Origin: a virus
Length of the DNA: 64,000 nt
IMG/VR virus record: IMGVR_UViG_3300033145_000733
Location: 1-64,000 of that record
Strand: one strand, 5' to 3'
A program made the translations under genes and the position numbers. The notes under the pieces are model-generated. The model ran no database searches and had not been told where the DNA came from. It worked only from the letters and a program-made list of their open reading frames with translations. Below are positions 23,656 to 31,294 of this stretch, in pieces (the first letter of the stretch is position 1; every line of letters starts with the position of its first letter).

Positions 23656-24008
23656 CTTTCTATGATATTACCTCTTGAGAATAATTTCGTCAGGGCTTCC
23701 CCACGTTTTATTTCATTCCGTACATCTGCCGCTGTTAGTCTATTAACGTATTGGAACTGGTAGCCATCATTTATGTCAAGATGAACAAGTTCCACTGGTT
23801 TTAATGACAGCACTATATAACATGCTCTGCCATCAGCTACACTAAAGTATAGTTCCTTTCCAGCTTCGGGACACTTGCTATTCTGTTTGGCATAGTCCTT
23901 AATTTTCTGGACATATGCCTCAGCACGTTTTTCATACCCTTGCCAGTCCGATGTAATAGCAGGTTTATTGATGCCTTGAATACCACCATATATTTTAGCC
24001 ACAACCAT
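23652..24008 (-). CDS. Hypothetical protein, 118 aa
   Basis: Unrecognised. ELYFSVADGRACYIVLSLK suggests beta strands; the C-terminus is helical. Its stop overlaps the -35 box of the following promoter. Start with a weak GAGGATAA ribosome site. Confidence 0.55.
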   Translation of the reverse strand: MVVAKIYGGIQGINKPAITSDWQGYEKRAEAYVQKIKDYAKQNSKCPEAGKELYFSVADGRACYIVLSLKPVELVHLDINDGYQFQYVNRLTAADVRNEIKRGEALTKLFSRGNIIES

Positions 24009-24072
24009 TTATCCTCATTGGAGGTTCACCTGCCAAATTTATCATTGTGTCAACGCCAGGTATTTCAGTCAT
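23995..24072 (-). CDS. Possible 25-aa leader-like peptide
   Basis: MTEIPGVDTMINLAGEPPMR is followed by INGCG. The ATG overlaps the upstream TGA and the stop falls 14 bases inside the next gene. It may be a coupling peptide. Evidence is only position and overlap. Confidence 0.25.
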   Translation of the reverse strand: MTEIPGVDTMINLAGEPPMRINGCG

Positions 24073-24244
24073 TTTTATCCACCTTCTTCCCTAGTTTCTC
24101 CAATGCCGGTAGTAATATCTCTATTCCCTCTATAAATCTGGGTGTGTTTGACTCAAGGAAGCCCCACAAGCGGAACAGCAGGTCTACCTTTCTATCATCA
24201 CTGAGGTTTGACACTCTGTAAAATAGTTTTTCATTATCGGTCAT
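24065..24244 (-). CDS. Small helical protein, 59 aa
   Basis: MTDNEKLFYRVSNLSDDRKV, then LLFRLWGFLES and a basic end. Preceded by GGAGGACATA. Unknown. Confidence 0.5.
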   Translation of the reverse strand: MTDNEKLFYRVSNLSDDRKVDLLFRLWGFLESNTPRFIEGIEILLPALEKLGKKVDKND

Positions 24245-24342
24245 TATGTCCTCCCTATACTCCTAAACAATTTACTTACTGTAGCCATGCCCAGCCTCTT
24301 CTCCTTCCCTTCCTCGTTTATCATGCTACACCTCTCCTTCAT
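24244..24342 (-). CDS. Small basic protein, 32 aa
   Basis: MKERCSMINEEGKEKRLGMA, then VSKLFRSIGRT. ATGA overlap with the upstream stop and TAATG overlap with the next start. A second ATG six codons in has a better ribosome site (GGAGAGG). Confidence 0.35.
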   Translation of the reverse strand: MKERCSMINEEGKEKRLGMATVSKLFRSIGRT

Positions 24343-24686
24343 CTTACCTCACAAGTCCAGGCATCATAGTAAATTGTGTTCTCTAGCATAGCCTGTCTTG
24401 CTTTCTCAATCGGAAGTCCGAGTTCAGCCAGTATCTTTGCTGTTCCGTTTGGTCCTTCGCCACCATACCCACAATTACACCCTGATAATATAATAGCACC
24501 GTTAGTGCCAAAAATCATACAGTTGTAGTCAACAAGGTAGGTAACGCCGTTCTCTGTTATGTGTTCAGAAAAAAGCTCTTTTTCAGACACTACCATGTGA
24601 GTTATTTTGCCGATGCTGTTCTTGTGTTCGTTCCAGAACTTTAGGCTATCACGTGTTACACCGTATCCACTATCTTTTAGATACAC
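24339..24686 (-). CDS. Hypothetical protein, 115 aa
   Basis: Gly/Cys-rich middle (SGCNCGYGGEGPNGTAKILA), then a helical end. GTG start after GGGGGAAATC preferred; an in-frame TTG four codons earlier is possible. Resembles no family I can name. Confidence 0.55.
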   Translation of the reverse strand: MYLKDSGYGVTRDSLKFWNEHKNSIGKITHMVVSEKELFSEHITENGVTYLVDYNCMIFGTNGAIILSGCNCGYGGEGPNGTAKILAELGLPIEKARQAMLENTIYYDAWTCEVR

Positions 24687-24849
24687 GATTTCCCCCAACT
24701 TCTTTCATCTTATCGCCACGTTCTTTAACGTAGCTTGCTGGAACTTCACCAGCACAATACCTATCAAAAGCTCTTAGGTATGCCAATAAACGATGCTCTT
24801 TGATAATAGCTTTTCGCCCACAGCCTCTAGCTCCTTTTGCCAATGACAT
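24670..24849 (-). CDS. Small basic helical protein, 59 aa
   Basis: HRLLAYLRAFDRYCAGEVP then SYVKERGDKM; strongly helical. GGAG ribosome site and a TAATG overlap with the upstream gene. Could bind DNA; no motif proves it. Confidence 0.5.
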   Translation of the reverse strand: MSLAKGARGCGRKAIIKEHRLLAYLRAFDRYCAGEVPASYVKERGDKMKEVGGNRVSKR

Positions 24850-25151
24850 TATTTACTCCTTAGTTTTTGTGCCTCTGCTAATGAAGCTTGAACATTAACT
24901 CTTTTTACCAGTTCAGATACTACCTCTCTTGGCACTTTACCCTGCTCGGTTAGTTTAATTAAGTCAATCAGAACATAAGCTGTCCTAGTTATAGTGCCTC
25001 TTACACCACCGATACCGAGTTTGCCTGCTTCTCTTACCTTAGCAACCCACTCGTTTACTTGCTCATTATCAATAGCATTGAGTGCCCGATTTTCAGTCGG
25101 TTTTGACCTGCCGAGTTCATATTTATGTTCTTTAGATTTGCTCAATGGCAT
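24849..25151 (-). CDS. Hypothetical helical protein, 100 aa
   Basis: Basic N-terminus, then GIGGVRGTITRTAYVLIDLI and a helical end. First gene after the promoter at 25182. Unknown function. Confidence 0.56.
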   Translation of the reverse strand: MPLSKSKEHKYELGRSKPTENRALNAIDNEQVNEWVAKVREAGKLGIGGVRGTITRTAYVLIDLIKLTEQGKVPREVVSELVKRVNVQASLAEAQKLRSK

Positions 25152-25181
25152 ATCCTTTCAGGTCTAACCTTTACTATCTAT

Positions 25182-25210
25182 ATTCTACCACAAGCCACGA
25201 TTTATGTCAA
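25182..25210 (-). promoter_or_regulatory. Promoter of the GGCTTGTGG family
   Basis: TTGACA, 17 bases ending GGCTTGTGG, TAGAAT. One mismatch in the -10 box predicts a weaker member. Confidence 0.75.
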
Positions 25211-25211
25211 G

Positions 25212-25505
25212 CTATACTGTCCCGCCAAAGATTACACTTCCACCCATGCTGTCTCCCTTATGAACACAGGCTTCCTTGCATTGCTCAACGAACTCGGCAG
25301 GGAACTCATAATCAACTGCACCCATAAATTTATTCAAGTGCATGAAATAGCACCCTTTCGTGTTCAGTATGCCCTTGTTGCTATCCTTGCGGATAATGCC
25401 GATACTCTTGTCCGACTGGATATTAAGGTCGCCATTCTCATCTGCAAAGACGACAAAATCTTGAGCCTTACGCATTTTACCAAGCTTACCCCATACTTGC
25501 TTCAT
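25212..25505 (-). CDS. Hypothetical protein, 97 aa
   Basis: DFVVFADENGDLNIQSDKSI and a later FVEQCKEACVHKGD segment; single Cys residues are scattered. AAAGGAG ribosome site. Unrecognised. Confidence 0.55.
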   Translation of the reverse strand: MKQVWGKLGKMRKAQDFVVFADENGDLNIQSDKSIGIIRKDSNKGILNTKGCYFMHLNKFMGAVDYEFPAEFVEQCKEACVHKGDSMGGSVIFGGTV

Positions 25506-25517
25506 TGCCGTTCTCCT

Positions 25518-25766
25518 TTATACTTTAGTCAGGAATGTCGGATGAACCTTCCATCGCATGCCACTATCAGCAAGGATACCGACAGTCTTTATATTTATTT
25601 TGGTTATTTTACCTTTGATAATGCCACGATACCCCGCATCAAACTGAACTTTGTTTCCTATCTTGAATGAAACAGTGAGCCTCTGTTCAATAATCTTGTT
25701 AAATTCGTGAAGTTCTGATGTGGTTGCCCCATTGATTGTGCGTAAGAAATCAGCTAAATTAGCCAC
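25518..25766 (-). CDS. KOW/SH3-like small protein, 82 aa
   Basis: Helical start (LADFLRTINGATTSELHEFN), then FKIGNKVQFDAGYRGIIKGK, a beta-barrel pattern like KOW domains. GTG start overlapping the previous stop. Possibly RNA or protein binding. Confidence 0.57.
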   Translation of the reverse strand: MANLADFLRTINGATTSELHEFNKIIEQRLTVSFKIGNKVQFDAGYRGIIKGKITKINIKTVGILADSGMRWKVHPTFLTKV

Positions 25767-25926
25767 TTTTCACTCTCCTTATTCGTTCCCTTTTATTTAA
25801 TTTACGATGTATGTTCTTGGCTTCCTTCTGGATAGACTCAACTGTTCTACCCGAAGCTAGTGCCACTCTACCCACCACCGCACCTGTAACATCGCATATT
25901 ATTTGCCTTGCTGTCTTTAGTTTCAT
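25759..25926 (-). CDS. Small basic protein, 55 aa
   Basis: MKLKTARQIICDVTGAVVGR, then a highly basic C-terminal helix (KLNKRERIRRVKSG). GGAGG ribosome site. Overlaps neighbours by a few bases. Likely nucleic-acid binding. Confidence 0.52.
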   Translation of the reverse strand: MKLKTARQIICDVTGAVVGRVALASGRTVESIQKEAKNIHRKLNKRERIRRVKSG

Positions 25927-26057
25927 CTTTCCTCCTGTGGTGTTGCCAATGGTATAATCTCATTTAAACAATTAGGGCATAGTTCTAACCCCAAGAAAAT
26001 TATTACCTCTCCGCATATAGGACAAACATAAACTTTCACTGCCATCTCACCATCCAT
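25923..26057 (-). CDS. Mini zinc ribbon, 44 aa
   Basis: CPICGEVIIFLGLELCPNC: a complete two-knuckle zinc ribbon. ATG after TTGAGGTGAG; the TGA overlaps the next ATG. Confidence 0.55.
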   Translation of the reverse strand: MDGEMAVKVYVCPICGEVIIFLGLELCPNCLNEIIPLATPQEER

Positions 26058-26079
26058 CTCACCTCAACTCCTTTTGCCT

Positions 26080-26277
26080 TCATAACTTTGGTGTCTCAAT
26101 TTCCGTATGTTTTTTGATTACTTTGCATATCTCGCCATATACGACAATAGCATCAGGGTATTTATCAACTATTGCCTCTGCCGCTAGTTTATTGTCACAG
26201 GCATCAAGAGCGAGGTATTCTCGCTTATCCTCATATGTGCCTTCGGACACAAGGTGAAACACTATGTACTTAGCCAT
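26080..26277 (-). CDS. Hypothetical protein, 65 aa
   Basis: MAKYIVFHLVSEGTYEDKRE. ATG after GGGGGAAG; longer in-frame starts lie inside the upstream gene. Small alpha/beta fold likely, unrecognised. Confidence 0.52.
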   Translation of the reverse strand: MAKYIVFHLVSEGTYEDKREYLALDACDNKLAAEAIVDKYPDAIVVYGEICKVIKKHTEIETPKL

Positions 26278-26440
26278 CATCTTCCCCCATTGACTCAAGC
26301 GTTAGCCTGGCTATCCTCTTGAGGTCGTCAACGTCACACACATCAACCATTCCTACGTGGGTGGAACTTTGCCTCACAGAATGGTCTGCTATTCGCTTTA
26401 GAGATTTGATAGCTAGTTCAAGTTTAGCCGTTTTATTCAT
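26270..26440 (-). CDS. Small helical protein, 56 aa
   Basis: MNKTAKLELAIKSLKRIADH and a second helix ending SMGEDDG. GAGG ribosome site upstream of this ATG. Unknown. Confidence 0.5.
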   Translation of the reverse strand: MNKTAKLELAIKSLKRIADHSVRQSSTHVGMVDVCDVDDLKRIARLTLESMGEDDG

Positions 26441-26603
26441 CTTCCTCACCCTCAAAGCAGTAAATTACTGCCAATGGACTCATGTGGTCATAGATTTTAA
26501 TTTCGGTAATGGTAAACGTTGGATGTTGGCTTTTCCAGTCAAGTATAGCTTGGAAAAGCGATGGTAAATTAACACTTTTAATTCGGGCTTCGTATATTAT
26601 CAT
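26433..26603 (-). CDS. Hypothetical protein, 56 aa
   Basis: MIIYEARIKSVNLPSLFQAI, then DWKSQHPTFTITEIKIYDH and an acidic end. GGAG upstream. Small alpha/beta protein, unrecognised. Confidence 0.5.
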   Translation of the reverse strand: MIIYEARIKSVNLPSLFQAILDWKSQHPTFTITEIKIYDHMSPLAVIYCFEGEEDE

Positions 26604-26620
26604 AGTTTATTTCTCCATTT

Positions 26621-27532
26621 TTAGTCCACATTACCTTGTGCCGACCACGACCCTAATGCTCTATTCTCAAATGCCTGAAATATGATGGGGTTATCACTGG
26701 TGGATAGTTTTAGCATAGGATGGTCGCCACGACCACCCCACTGAGTTTGATGCCGTACCTGTCCACTTACCCAAATGCTATCACCAATTTGCATTCCCCT
26801 TGTTGCTATATGAAGATTGCCACCAATGTTCTTATTTGGTAAGATAAACTTCTGCTCCATTGCCCGATACATGAATTTGTTTAGTCTATTTTCTGGAATA
26901 GGTTTGTCATCAACTAGCAAGAATATTGGCGGTTCACTTGCTTCAACAAAGAACCACTCGCCTTGCCGTTGATAGTTATCATCTTTTATTTCCTTCGGCT
27001 TCAGCATCTCAAATGCTTCCACAATGGTAATGGCTGGTTCAGGAAGCTGACAGAGGAAGAAATTGTTGCCATCCATTGATGATAGGTAATATTTACCCCA
27101 ATGCTCAATTATGGCTGCTTCGGGTCTACGTTCAGTTCTTTCGTAGAAGCCTTCCTGTTCCTGCTCAATCAAAGCATTATACTCAGCCACGCTGATACCA
27201 TTCTTACCAGCAAAATCAGTGTAGCCTATAATGTCATATCTCTGTTTATCGTGTGCCACAAGGTTTATGGTTTTGTGTGCAACATTAGCAGAGATTAGTG
27301 CCGAGAATGGTATTTGGATAGTGGCGTGACGAAAACAAGCACCTTGATGCTGGCTGGTAGTGGGACTATACTTGTCAGCGTTCAGAAGAAAGCCCCAATC
27401 CATTCTTACCAGTAACGGAAAGTGTCTGCCGTAAGAGTAGAGAGTATCATCCTCTATTAACATATTACTTGCTTCCCCTCTGGTTGCCCCCTTTACAAAC
27501 TTGTCAATTAGAGTACGTTGTGACTGTCCCAT
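26621..27532 (-). CDS. Conserved phage protein of unknown function, 303 aa
   Basis: MGQSQRTLIDKFVKGATRGE, then SYGRHFPLLVR and HATIQIPFSAL: a pattern seen in phage early proteins without known role. The C-terminus RHQTQWGGRGDHPM suggests a beta-rich fold. First gene after the promoter at 27577, AGGAGG ribosome site. Confidence 0.65.
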   Translation of the reverse strand: MGQSQRTLIDKFVKGATRGEASNMLIEDDTLYSYGRHFPLLVRMDWGFLLNADKYSPTTSQHQGACFRHATIQIPFSALISANVAHKTINLVAHDKQRYDIIGYTDFAGKNGISVAEYNALIEQEQEGFYERTERRPEAAIIEHWGKYYLSSMDGNNFFLCQLPEPAITIVEAFEMLKPKEIKDDNYQRQGEWFFVEASEPPIFLLVDDKPIPENRLNKFMYRAMEQKFILPNKNIGGNLHIATRGMQIGDSIWVSGQVRHQTQWGGRGDHPMLKLSTSDNPIIFQAFENRALGSWSAQGNVD

Positions 27533-27576
27533 TTTATATTTGCCCTCCTGTTTAAATAATTCTTAACCACTATCTA

Positions 27577-27605
27577 ATTATATCATAAGCCACAAGATTT
27601 GTCAA
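27577..27605 (-). promoter_or_regulatory. Promoter of the GGCTTATGA family
   Basis: TTGACA, 17 bases ending GGCTTATGA, TATAAT. Its -35 box lies at the end of the coiled-coil gene. Confidence 0.85.
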
Positions 27606-27811
27606 GTTTGTGCTTTCCTGTCATATTTTTTGGTGGCGTTCAAATCCTTCAACGTGTTACATATAATGCCTCGTTCACGTTTAAGCCTTGCTTGCTCTTC
27701 CGCTAACACCTTAAAGTTCCATTTATTTCTAGCCACCTTTGATTGCACCGATGCCAGCTTATCTTCAAGAGTAGCTATCACGGCATCATAAGCCTTTTTC
27801 TTGATGTTCAT
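27602..27811 (-). CDS. Coiled-coil protein, 69 aa
   Basis: Almost entirely heptad-patterned and basic (KAYDAVIATLEDKLASVQSK). It follows the GHKL/peptidase gene by two bases, so it may be a partner of it. Confidence 0.58.
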   Translation of the reverse strand: MNIKKKAYDAVIATLEDKLASVQSKVARNKWNFKVLAEEQARLKRERGIICNTLKDLNATKKYDRKAQT

Positions 27812-27813
27812 TC

Positions 27814-29199
27814 CTAACTCCTTAACCCATAATTTAGTCCCACATTTTTGGCTTTACTTCTCTCTATCATCAGTGATAAACCGAGAGAGGCTATTACATC
27901 TGTTAGGTCGTTCTCAAATTCTCTAGTATGGTCAGTATGCCCGCAACTACCATGAACATATTCATGTAGTAGTGTGCCTACAAACTTACCCATATCCAAA
28001 TCTTTTATGGTTTGGTGACACACACCAGCTACGCCATCAACAAAGAAACCTGTCTGGTCAAAGTTAAAAAGCCTAGTTTCGTTTTTCTTTTCCATGTCTA
28101 CGAATATTTTAACAGGATATGTCTTGAGTCCTGCTTCGCCAGCAATTTCATCGGAAATCCTTTTGCCCCTGTTGAAAAATTCCTGTTGGCTGACTGTGAG
28201 TTTGTTAAATGGTATAATCCTCTTTTTATCCTTTATTACTTCGCTGGACAGTGGCATGATGCGCTGTAAAGAATACCACAAATTCCACGGCAATTCTAAC
28301 ACTGCCCAATTCTTTTCCATTGCCGTAAGGTTAATCTTTGGGTCGTGACAGGATAAGCATACCTTGTTGCCATATAGCTCTTTTATTACTTTAAGCCAGG
28401 TATTCTTACGTGGACTAAATGTTACGTCAAATTCAGCAGGAGTGATTGCACCAGTTTCCTTATTTGCCATAACCAAGATATGATTGATAATGCTGATATT
28501 GGTGGTGCAAGATAAAGCCGTAGCAATACAATTCTTAATTTGATTGCTACCAATTGCCGCTCTGTCCCTGTTCACTAATTCTTTTTTATTAAAGTTATAT
28601 CCGTACAAGGCATCAATCTCAGTTACCGCCAAACCGTTCACATAGATGATGCCAGGCATATCTAATATCTCCGAACCAGCTATGTCTGAGCCAACAATCT
28701 TATCAATTACTTTCATAGGATTTAGTTTCAAGAACAGATTACGTGCCGAGTCTATTTCTTCTTCTGAACATTCAATACAAACAGAAGTCCCTAACGTTTT
28801 AGTTTGGCTATCTTCTATATCTATGGTCAGCAAATTCTCCTGCCAAGTATCATCATACTGGATAGAAAAATTATATTGCTTGCCAAGAGAGACTATGCTC
28901 ACTTGCCTATCCTCACGTGCTAGGACAAGACAGCCAATTTTTACTCCCTCACCAAATTGCCCTATGGTATTAGAGTCATTGCGCTTAGAACTTTTGCCAA
29001 TGATAAAGTCAGATAACTTGAGTCCACAGCCACCATCTGTCACTACCCATTTCTCTTTCACATCGGCATCCAGACAGGGATTTATGCTTAGTTCTTTGCC
29101 AGTGTCAAGTCCATTCTGGATTATCTCCCGAATGGCATCCTTGACAGTCCAGTTAGCGCAATAATTACTTTCAATAGTTAGAGTTCTTCGTTCAGCCAT
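27814..29199 (-). CDS. GHKL ATPase fused to HExxH metallopeptidase-like domain
   Basis: The N-terminal domain has the three GHKL nucleotide motifs: N-box REIIQNGLD (24-32), DGGCG (55-59) and GQFGEGVKIG (80-89), as in Hsp90, MutL and MORC. An S5-like middle follows, a CLSC pair lies at 281-284, then LLHEYVHGSCGH near 411-421 with HEYVH (412-416) and His421 as zinc ligands. The result resembles an ATP-gated protease or a chaperone with a zincin tail. Length 461. The substrate is unknown; host-defence or host-takeover roles are possible. GAGGAG ribosome site. Confidence 0.85.
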   Translation of the reverse strand: MAERRTLTIESNYCANWTVKDAIREIIQNGLDTGKELSINPCLDADVKEKWVVTDGGCGLKLSDFIIGKSSKRNDSNTIGQFGEGVKIGCLVLAREDRQVSIVSLGKQYNFSIQYDDTWQENLLTIDIEDSQTKTLGTSVCIECSEEEIDSARNLFLKLNPMKVIDKIVGSDIAGSEILDMPGIIYVNGLAVTEIDALYGYNFNKKELVNRDRAAIGSNQIKNCIATALSCTTNISIINHILVMANKETGAITPAEFDVTFSPRKNTWLKVIKELYGNKVCLSCHDPKINLTAMEKNWAVLELPWNLWYSLQRIMPLSSEVIKDKKRIIPFNKLTVSQQEFFNRGKRISDEIAGEAGLKTYPVKIFVDMEKKNETRLFNFDQTGFFVDGVAGVCHQTIKDLDMGKFVGTLLHEYVHGSCGHTDHTREFENDLTDVIASLGLSLMIERSKAKNVGLNYGLRS

Positions 29200-29401
29200 T
29201 TTGTGACTCCTCTCTTTTTGCCTGTTCTTCGTATGTCATGCCCATTAAGTATCGTTCAATCATGTCTGCCGAGTGGTTGTAGCCGCTAGCCGTACCAATC
29301 CCTAATCCAGCCCCAAACTCAGAATTAGCCCCATTACCCCAATCTTTTTCGCTCATTGCCATGTTACGTAATATTCTGACTAATTCAGCCGCATCAACCA
29401 T
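29192..29401 (-). CDS. Hypothetical protein, 69 aa
   Basis: Gly/Ala-rich middle (GANSEFGAGLGIGTASGYNH) between helices. Overlaps the GHKL gene by eight bases. Unknown. Confidence 0.52.
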   Translation of the reverse strand: MVDAAELVRILRNMAMSEKDWGNGANSEFGAGLGIGTASGYNHSADMIERYLMGMTYEEQAKREESQNG

Positions 29402-29404
29402 CTC

Positions 29405-29932
29405 CTACTCCGTTCCTTCCCACTCCACGTGCCGTTCTATGTTCACAACACAAGGCGTTATATATTCACTTTTAGGTATTAACCAATATCGTTCCTTGCC
29501 GTCACTCTTTCTTCTGGCAAGAACTCCAACCATTCCTGCTGGAACTTTCTCGTGCCAGTCTCCCCACGCAGTCGTGACAACAAAATTGTTCACGTTCAGC
29601 GCATCAAACAACTGTTGCCGTTTTACTAGGGACTCCTCTGGTTTCAGTTCAACACCGAAATACTTCTCGTATCTATCTGGATGCCAGTTTCGCATACTCT
29701 CTAATGCTTGTTTATAACTATCTTTGAATAGCAAGGGGAAAGCAACTGCCACCAAACACCAGTCACAATCTTCTTCATACCAGCCTGACTCAATCCACAG
29801 TTCCTCTGGCATCATTTCCAGTATTCTTTGTGTAACGTGTATGCCACCGTGACTTGGTGTTGAATATGATACAATGCCACACGCTATCTTCTCTGAACTA
29901 TCTGCCTTTCCCCAAGGTGTCTGTGTTCCCAT
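29405..29932 (-). CDS. DUF7007-like protein, 175 aa
   Basis: TPWGKADSSEKIACGIVSYS then TPSHGGIHV matches the DUF7007 pattern (aPWG...GI..vsTpsHGGi). The rest includes DCDWCLVAVAFP and a helical C-terminus. Such proteins occur on plasmids and phages. ATG at 29932 chosen after GAGGGG; a longer start overlaps the upstream gene. Confidence 0.68.
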   Translation of the reverse strand: MGTQTPWGKADSSEKIACGIVSYSTPSHGGIHVTQRILEMMPEELWIESGWYEEDCDWCLVAVAFPLLFKDSYKQALESMRNWHPDRYEKYFGVELKPEESLVKRQQLFDALNVNNFVVTTAWGDWHEKVPAGMVGVLARRKSDGKERYWLIPKSEYITPCVVNIERHVEWEGTE

Positions 29933-30261
29933 TATATTGCCCCTCCCCATTGTGCTAACCAGTCTTTCAGCACAGCCACATCTTTTACCATTGGCGTTCC
30001 GAAATACATATCCCTCTCAATGCCGAGTCCCATAATCTTTACACTCTGCATTTCAGCCAGAGAGAAGCTACCGAGTTCCTTTTCATGCCCATCAACCAAT
30101 CCGAAGAATTCATCTTCGCCATCATACTCAAAGGCATACCATGTCCAGCTTGAGCAGGGATGGAAAAACTTGGCTATTATTTTTCGCTCTCCCATTGGTT
30201 GCCCATCAGTGTCTCCTATCTTTGGGAATTGCCTGATTATTTCCTTAGTTAATAATTTCAT
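29932..30261 (-). CDS. DUF2958 protein, 109 aa
   Basis: MKLLTKEIIRQFPKIGDTDG, KFFHPCSSWTWYAFEYDG and IERDMYFG are signature stretches of DUF2958, common on plasmids and phages beside anti-restriction and DUF7007-type genes. Function unknown. GAGG ribosome site. Confidence 0.8.
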   Translation of the reverse strand: MKLLTKEIIRQFPKIGDTDGQPMGERKIIAKFFHPCSSWTWYAFEYDGEDEFFGLVDGHEKELGSFSLAEMQSVKIMGLGIERDMYFGTPMVKDVAVLKDWLAQWGGAI

Positions 30262-30422
30262 TTAGTTGCCTCCTTTGGTTCATATCCAAGTGCTCTAATT
30301 GCCGCACCAATGTGGTCAAGAGCATCTGCCACCATACTACCATGTATGGTATCCGCCGTCTCGGCTTCTTCCATCAACAGTGTGTAGGCTTTTTGTAACG
30401 ATGCTATTATCTCTTTATTCAT
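30258..30422 (-). CDS. Small helical protein, 54 aa
   Basis: MNKEIIASLQKAYTLLMEEA, then DALDHIGAAIRALGYEP. GGAGAACGGC before ATG; ATGA overlap with DUF2958. First gene after the promoter at 30461. Confidence 0.55.
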   Translation of the reverse strand: MNKEIIASLQKAYTLLMEEAETADTIHGSMVADALDHIGAAIRALGYEPKEATK

Positions 30423-30460
30423 GCCGTTCTCCTTTCAGAAACATAATCTCTCCCATTCTT

Positions 30461-30489
30461 ATTATACCATAAGCCGTGTTCAGTGTCAA
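30461..30489 (-). promoter_or_regulatory. Promoter of the GGCTTATGG family
   Basis: TTGACA, 17 bases ending GGCTTATGG, TATAAT. Overlaps the last codon of the upstream gene. Drives DUF2958, DUF7007 and the GHKL-peptidase operon. Confidence 0.87.
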
Positions 30490-30635
30490 CTGTTCTGTTT
30501 TAGCCTAAAGAACGCAGTAAAGCATCTTGGCACTGAGGTCTTAAAAGCCTTACGATATGCTACTTTATTAGATTTAATGCCCGCATCCTTTCGTGAACAG
30601 TAGCTTCTCTCTGGGCACACGGTACATTTATCCAT
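30486..30635 (-). CDS. Variant cysteine-knuckle protein, 49 aa
   Basis: CTVCPERSYCSRK: C-x2-C-x5-C with Pro and Arg, but Phe is replaced by Ser and no T follows. A divergent member of the knuckle set or an independent Fe-S type site. TAATG overlap with the upstream gene. Confidence 0.5.
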   Translation of the reverse strand: MDKCTVCPERSYCSRKDAGIKSNKVAYRKAFKTSVPRCFTAFFRLKQNS

Positions 30636-30811
30636 TATACCGCCTCTCGTTCTGCTATATTAGCAGCCTTATTCAGAACCTCCGCTATTTTTCGGGCTTC
30701 GGTTGGTTCTATGTTACCATTCCACACACTTAGCCGTACCAAATTATCATTGGTTATAGCTATATAGCCCCAAGAACCATTGTTGTATAACAGCCTCTTA
30801 AAATCACCCAT
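30635..30811 (-). CDS. Hypothetical protein, 58 aa
   Basis: MGDFKRLLYNNGSWGYIAIT, then a helix with EARKIAEVLNKAANIAE. The ATG at 30811 follows GAGGTGG; the longer frame would overlap the next gene. Confidence 0.52.
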   Translation of the reverse strand: MGDFKRLLYNNGSWGYIAITNDNLVRLSVWNGNIEPTEARKIAEVLNKAANIAEREAV

Positions 30812-31274
30812 ATACCACCTCACCAAATAAGCAACACTGGAGAAATACATCGCCAGTAGTTGCATCATCGTTCTCGGCTATCCAGTCACCGAAATGTCTT
30901 GGATACTTCTCCGCCATTATTTTCACTCCACGCTGGATTGCCTCTATGGTAAGGTTTTTGTGCTCGGCTTCCTCATCCTCAAGGTCACTGAACTCTATGT
31001 AGCCACCTTTGAATGGTAGTTCAAGGTGAGCAAACTCAATGCCCAAATCTTCTTTTGTTTGTGGTATTGCCTTTACCCCATCATGACTTGGGTTATCGGC
31101 ACCAATGTTATCCCTTCCGTAACAAATAGGGCTAATCAAGATTCTACCACACTTCGGGCATTTGTTTGGATAGTGTAACTTCTCAATCCAATACCAGTAA
31201 TTGCTACCACCCTCAAGGGCATTACACAGCAGGTCTTGTATTCTTTCGTCTGGCATTTCCATTTCTACCTTCAT
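30804..31274 (-). CDS. Conserved phage protein (EGGSNYWY), 156 aa
   Basis: DLLCNALEGGSNYWYWIEKL is characteristic of a phage hypothetical family; a CPKCGRI site follows and HDGVKAIP later. Function unknown. AGGCAAACTAA start region. Confidence 0.65.
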   Translation of the reverse strand: MKVEMEMPDERIQDLLCNALEGGSNYWYWIEKLHYPNKCPKCGRILISPICYGRDNIGADNPSHDGVKAIPQTKEDLGIEFAHLELPFKGGYIEFSDLEDEEAEHKNLTIEAIQRGVKIMAEKYPRHFGDWIAENDDATTGDVFLQCCLFGEVVYG

Positions 31275-31294
31275 TTAGTTTGCCTCCTTATTTT

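Noticed and set aside
25125-25670. Rightward 181-codon frame
   Set aside because: Opposite to three supported leftward genes and a promoter; composition is that of a shadow frame.
28646-29164. Rightward 172-codon frame
   Set aside because: Complement of the GHKL domain, whose motifs show the true strand.
30630-30641. Extra promoter with TATAAT at 30632
   Set aside because: GGTATAATGG is the start junction of the 49-aa gene and has no TTGACA at the correct distance.
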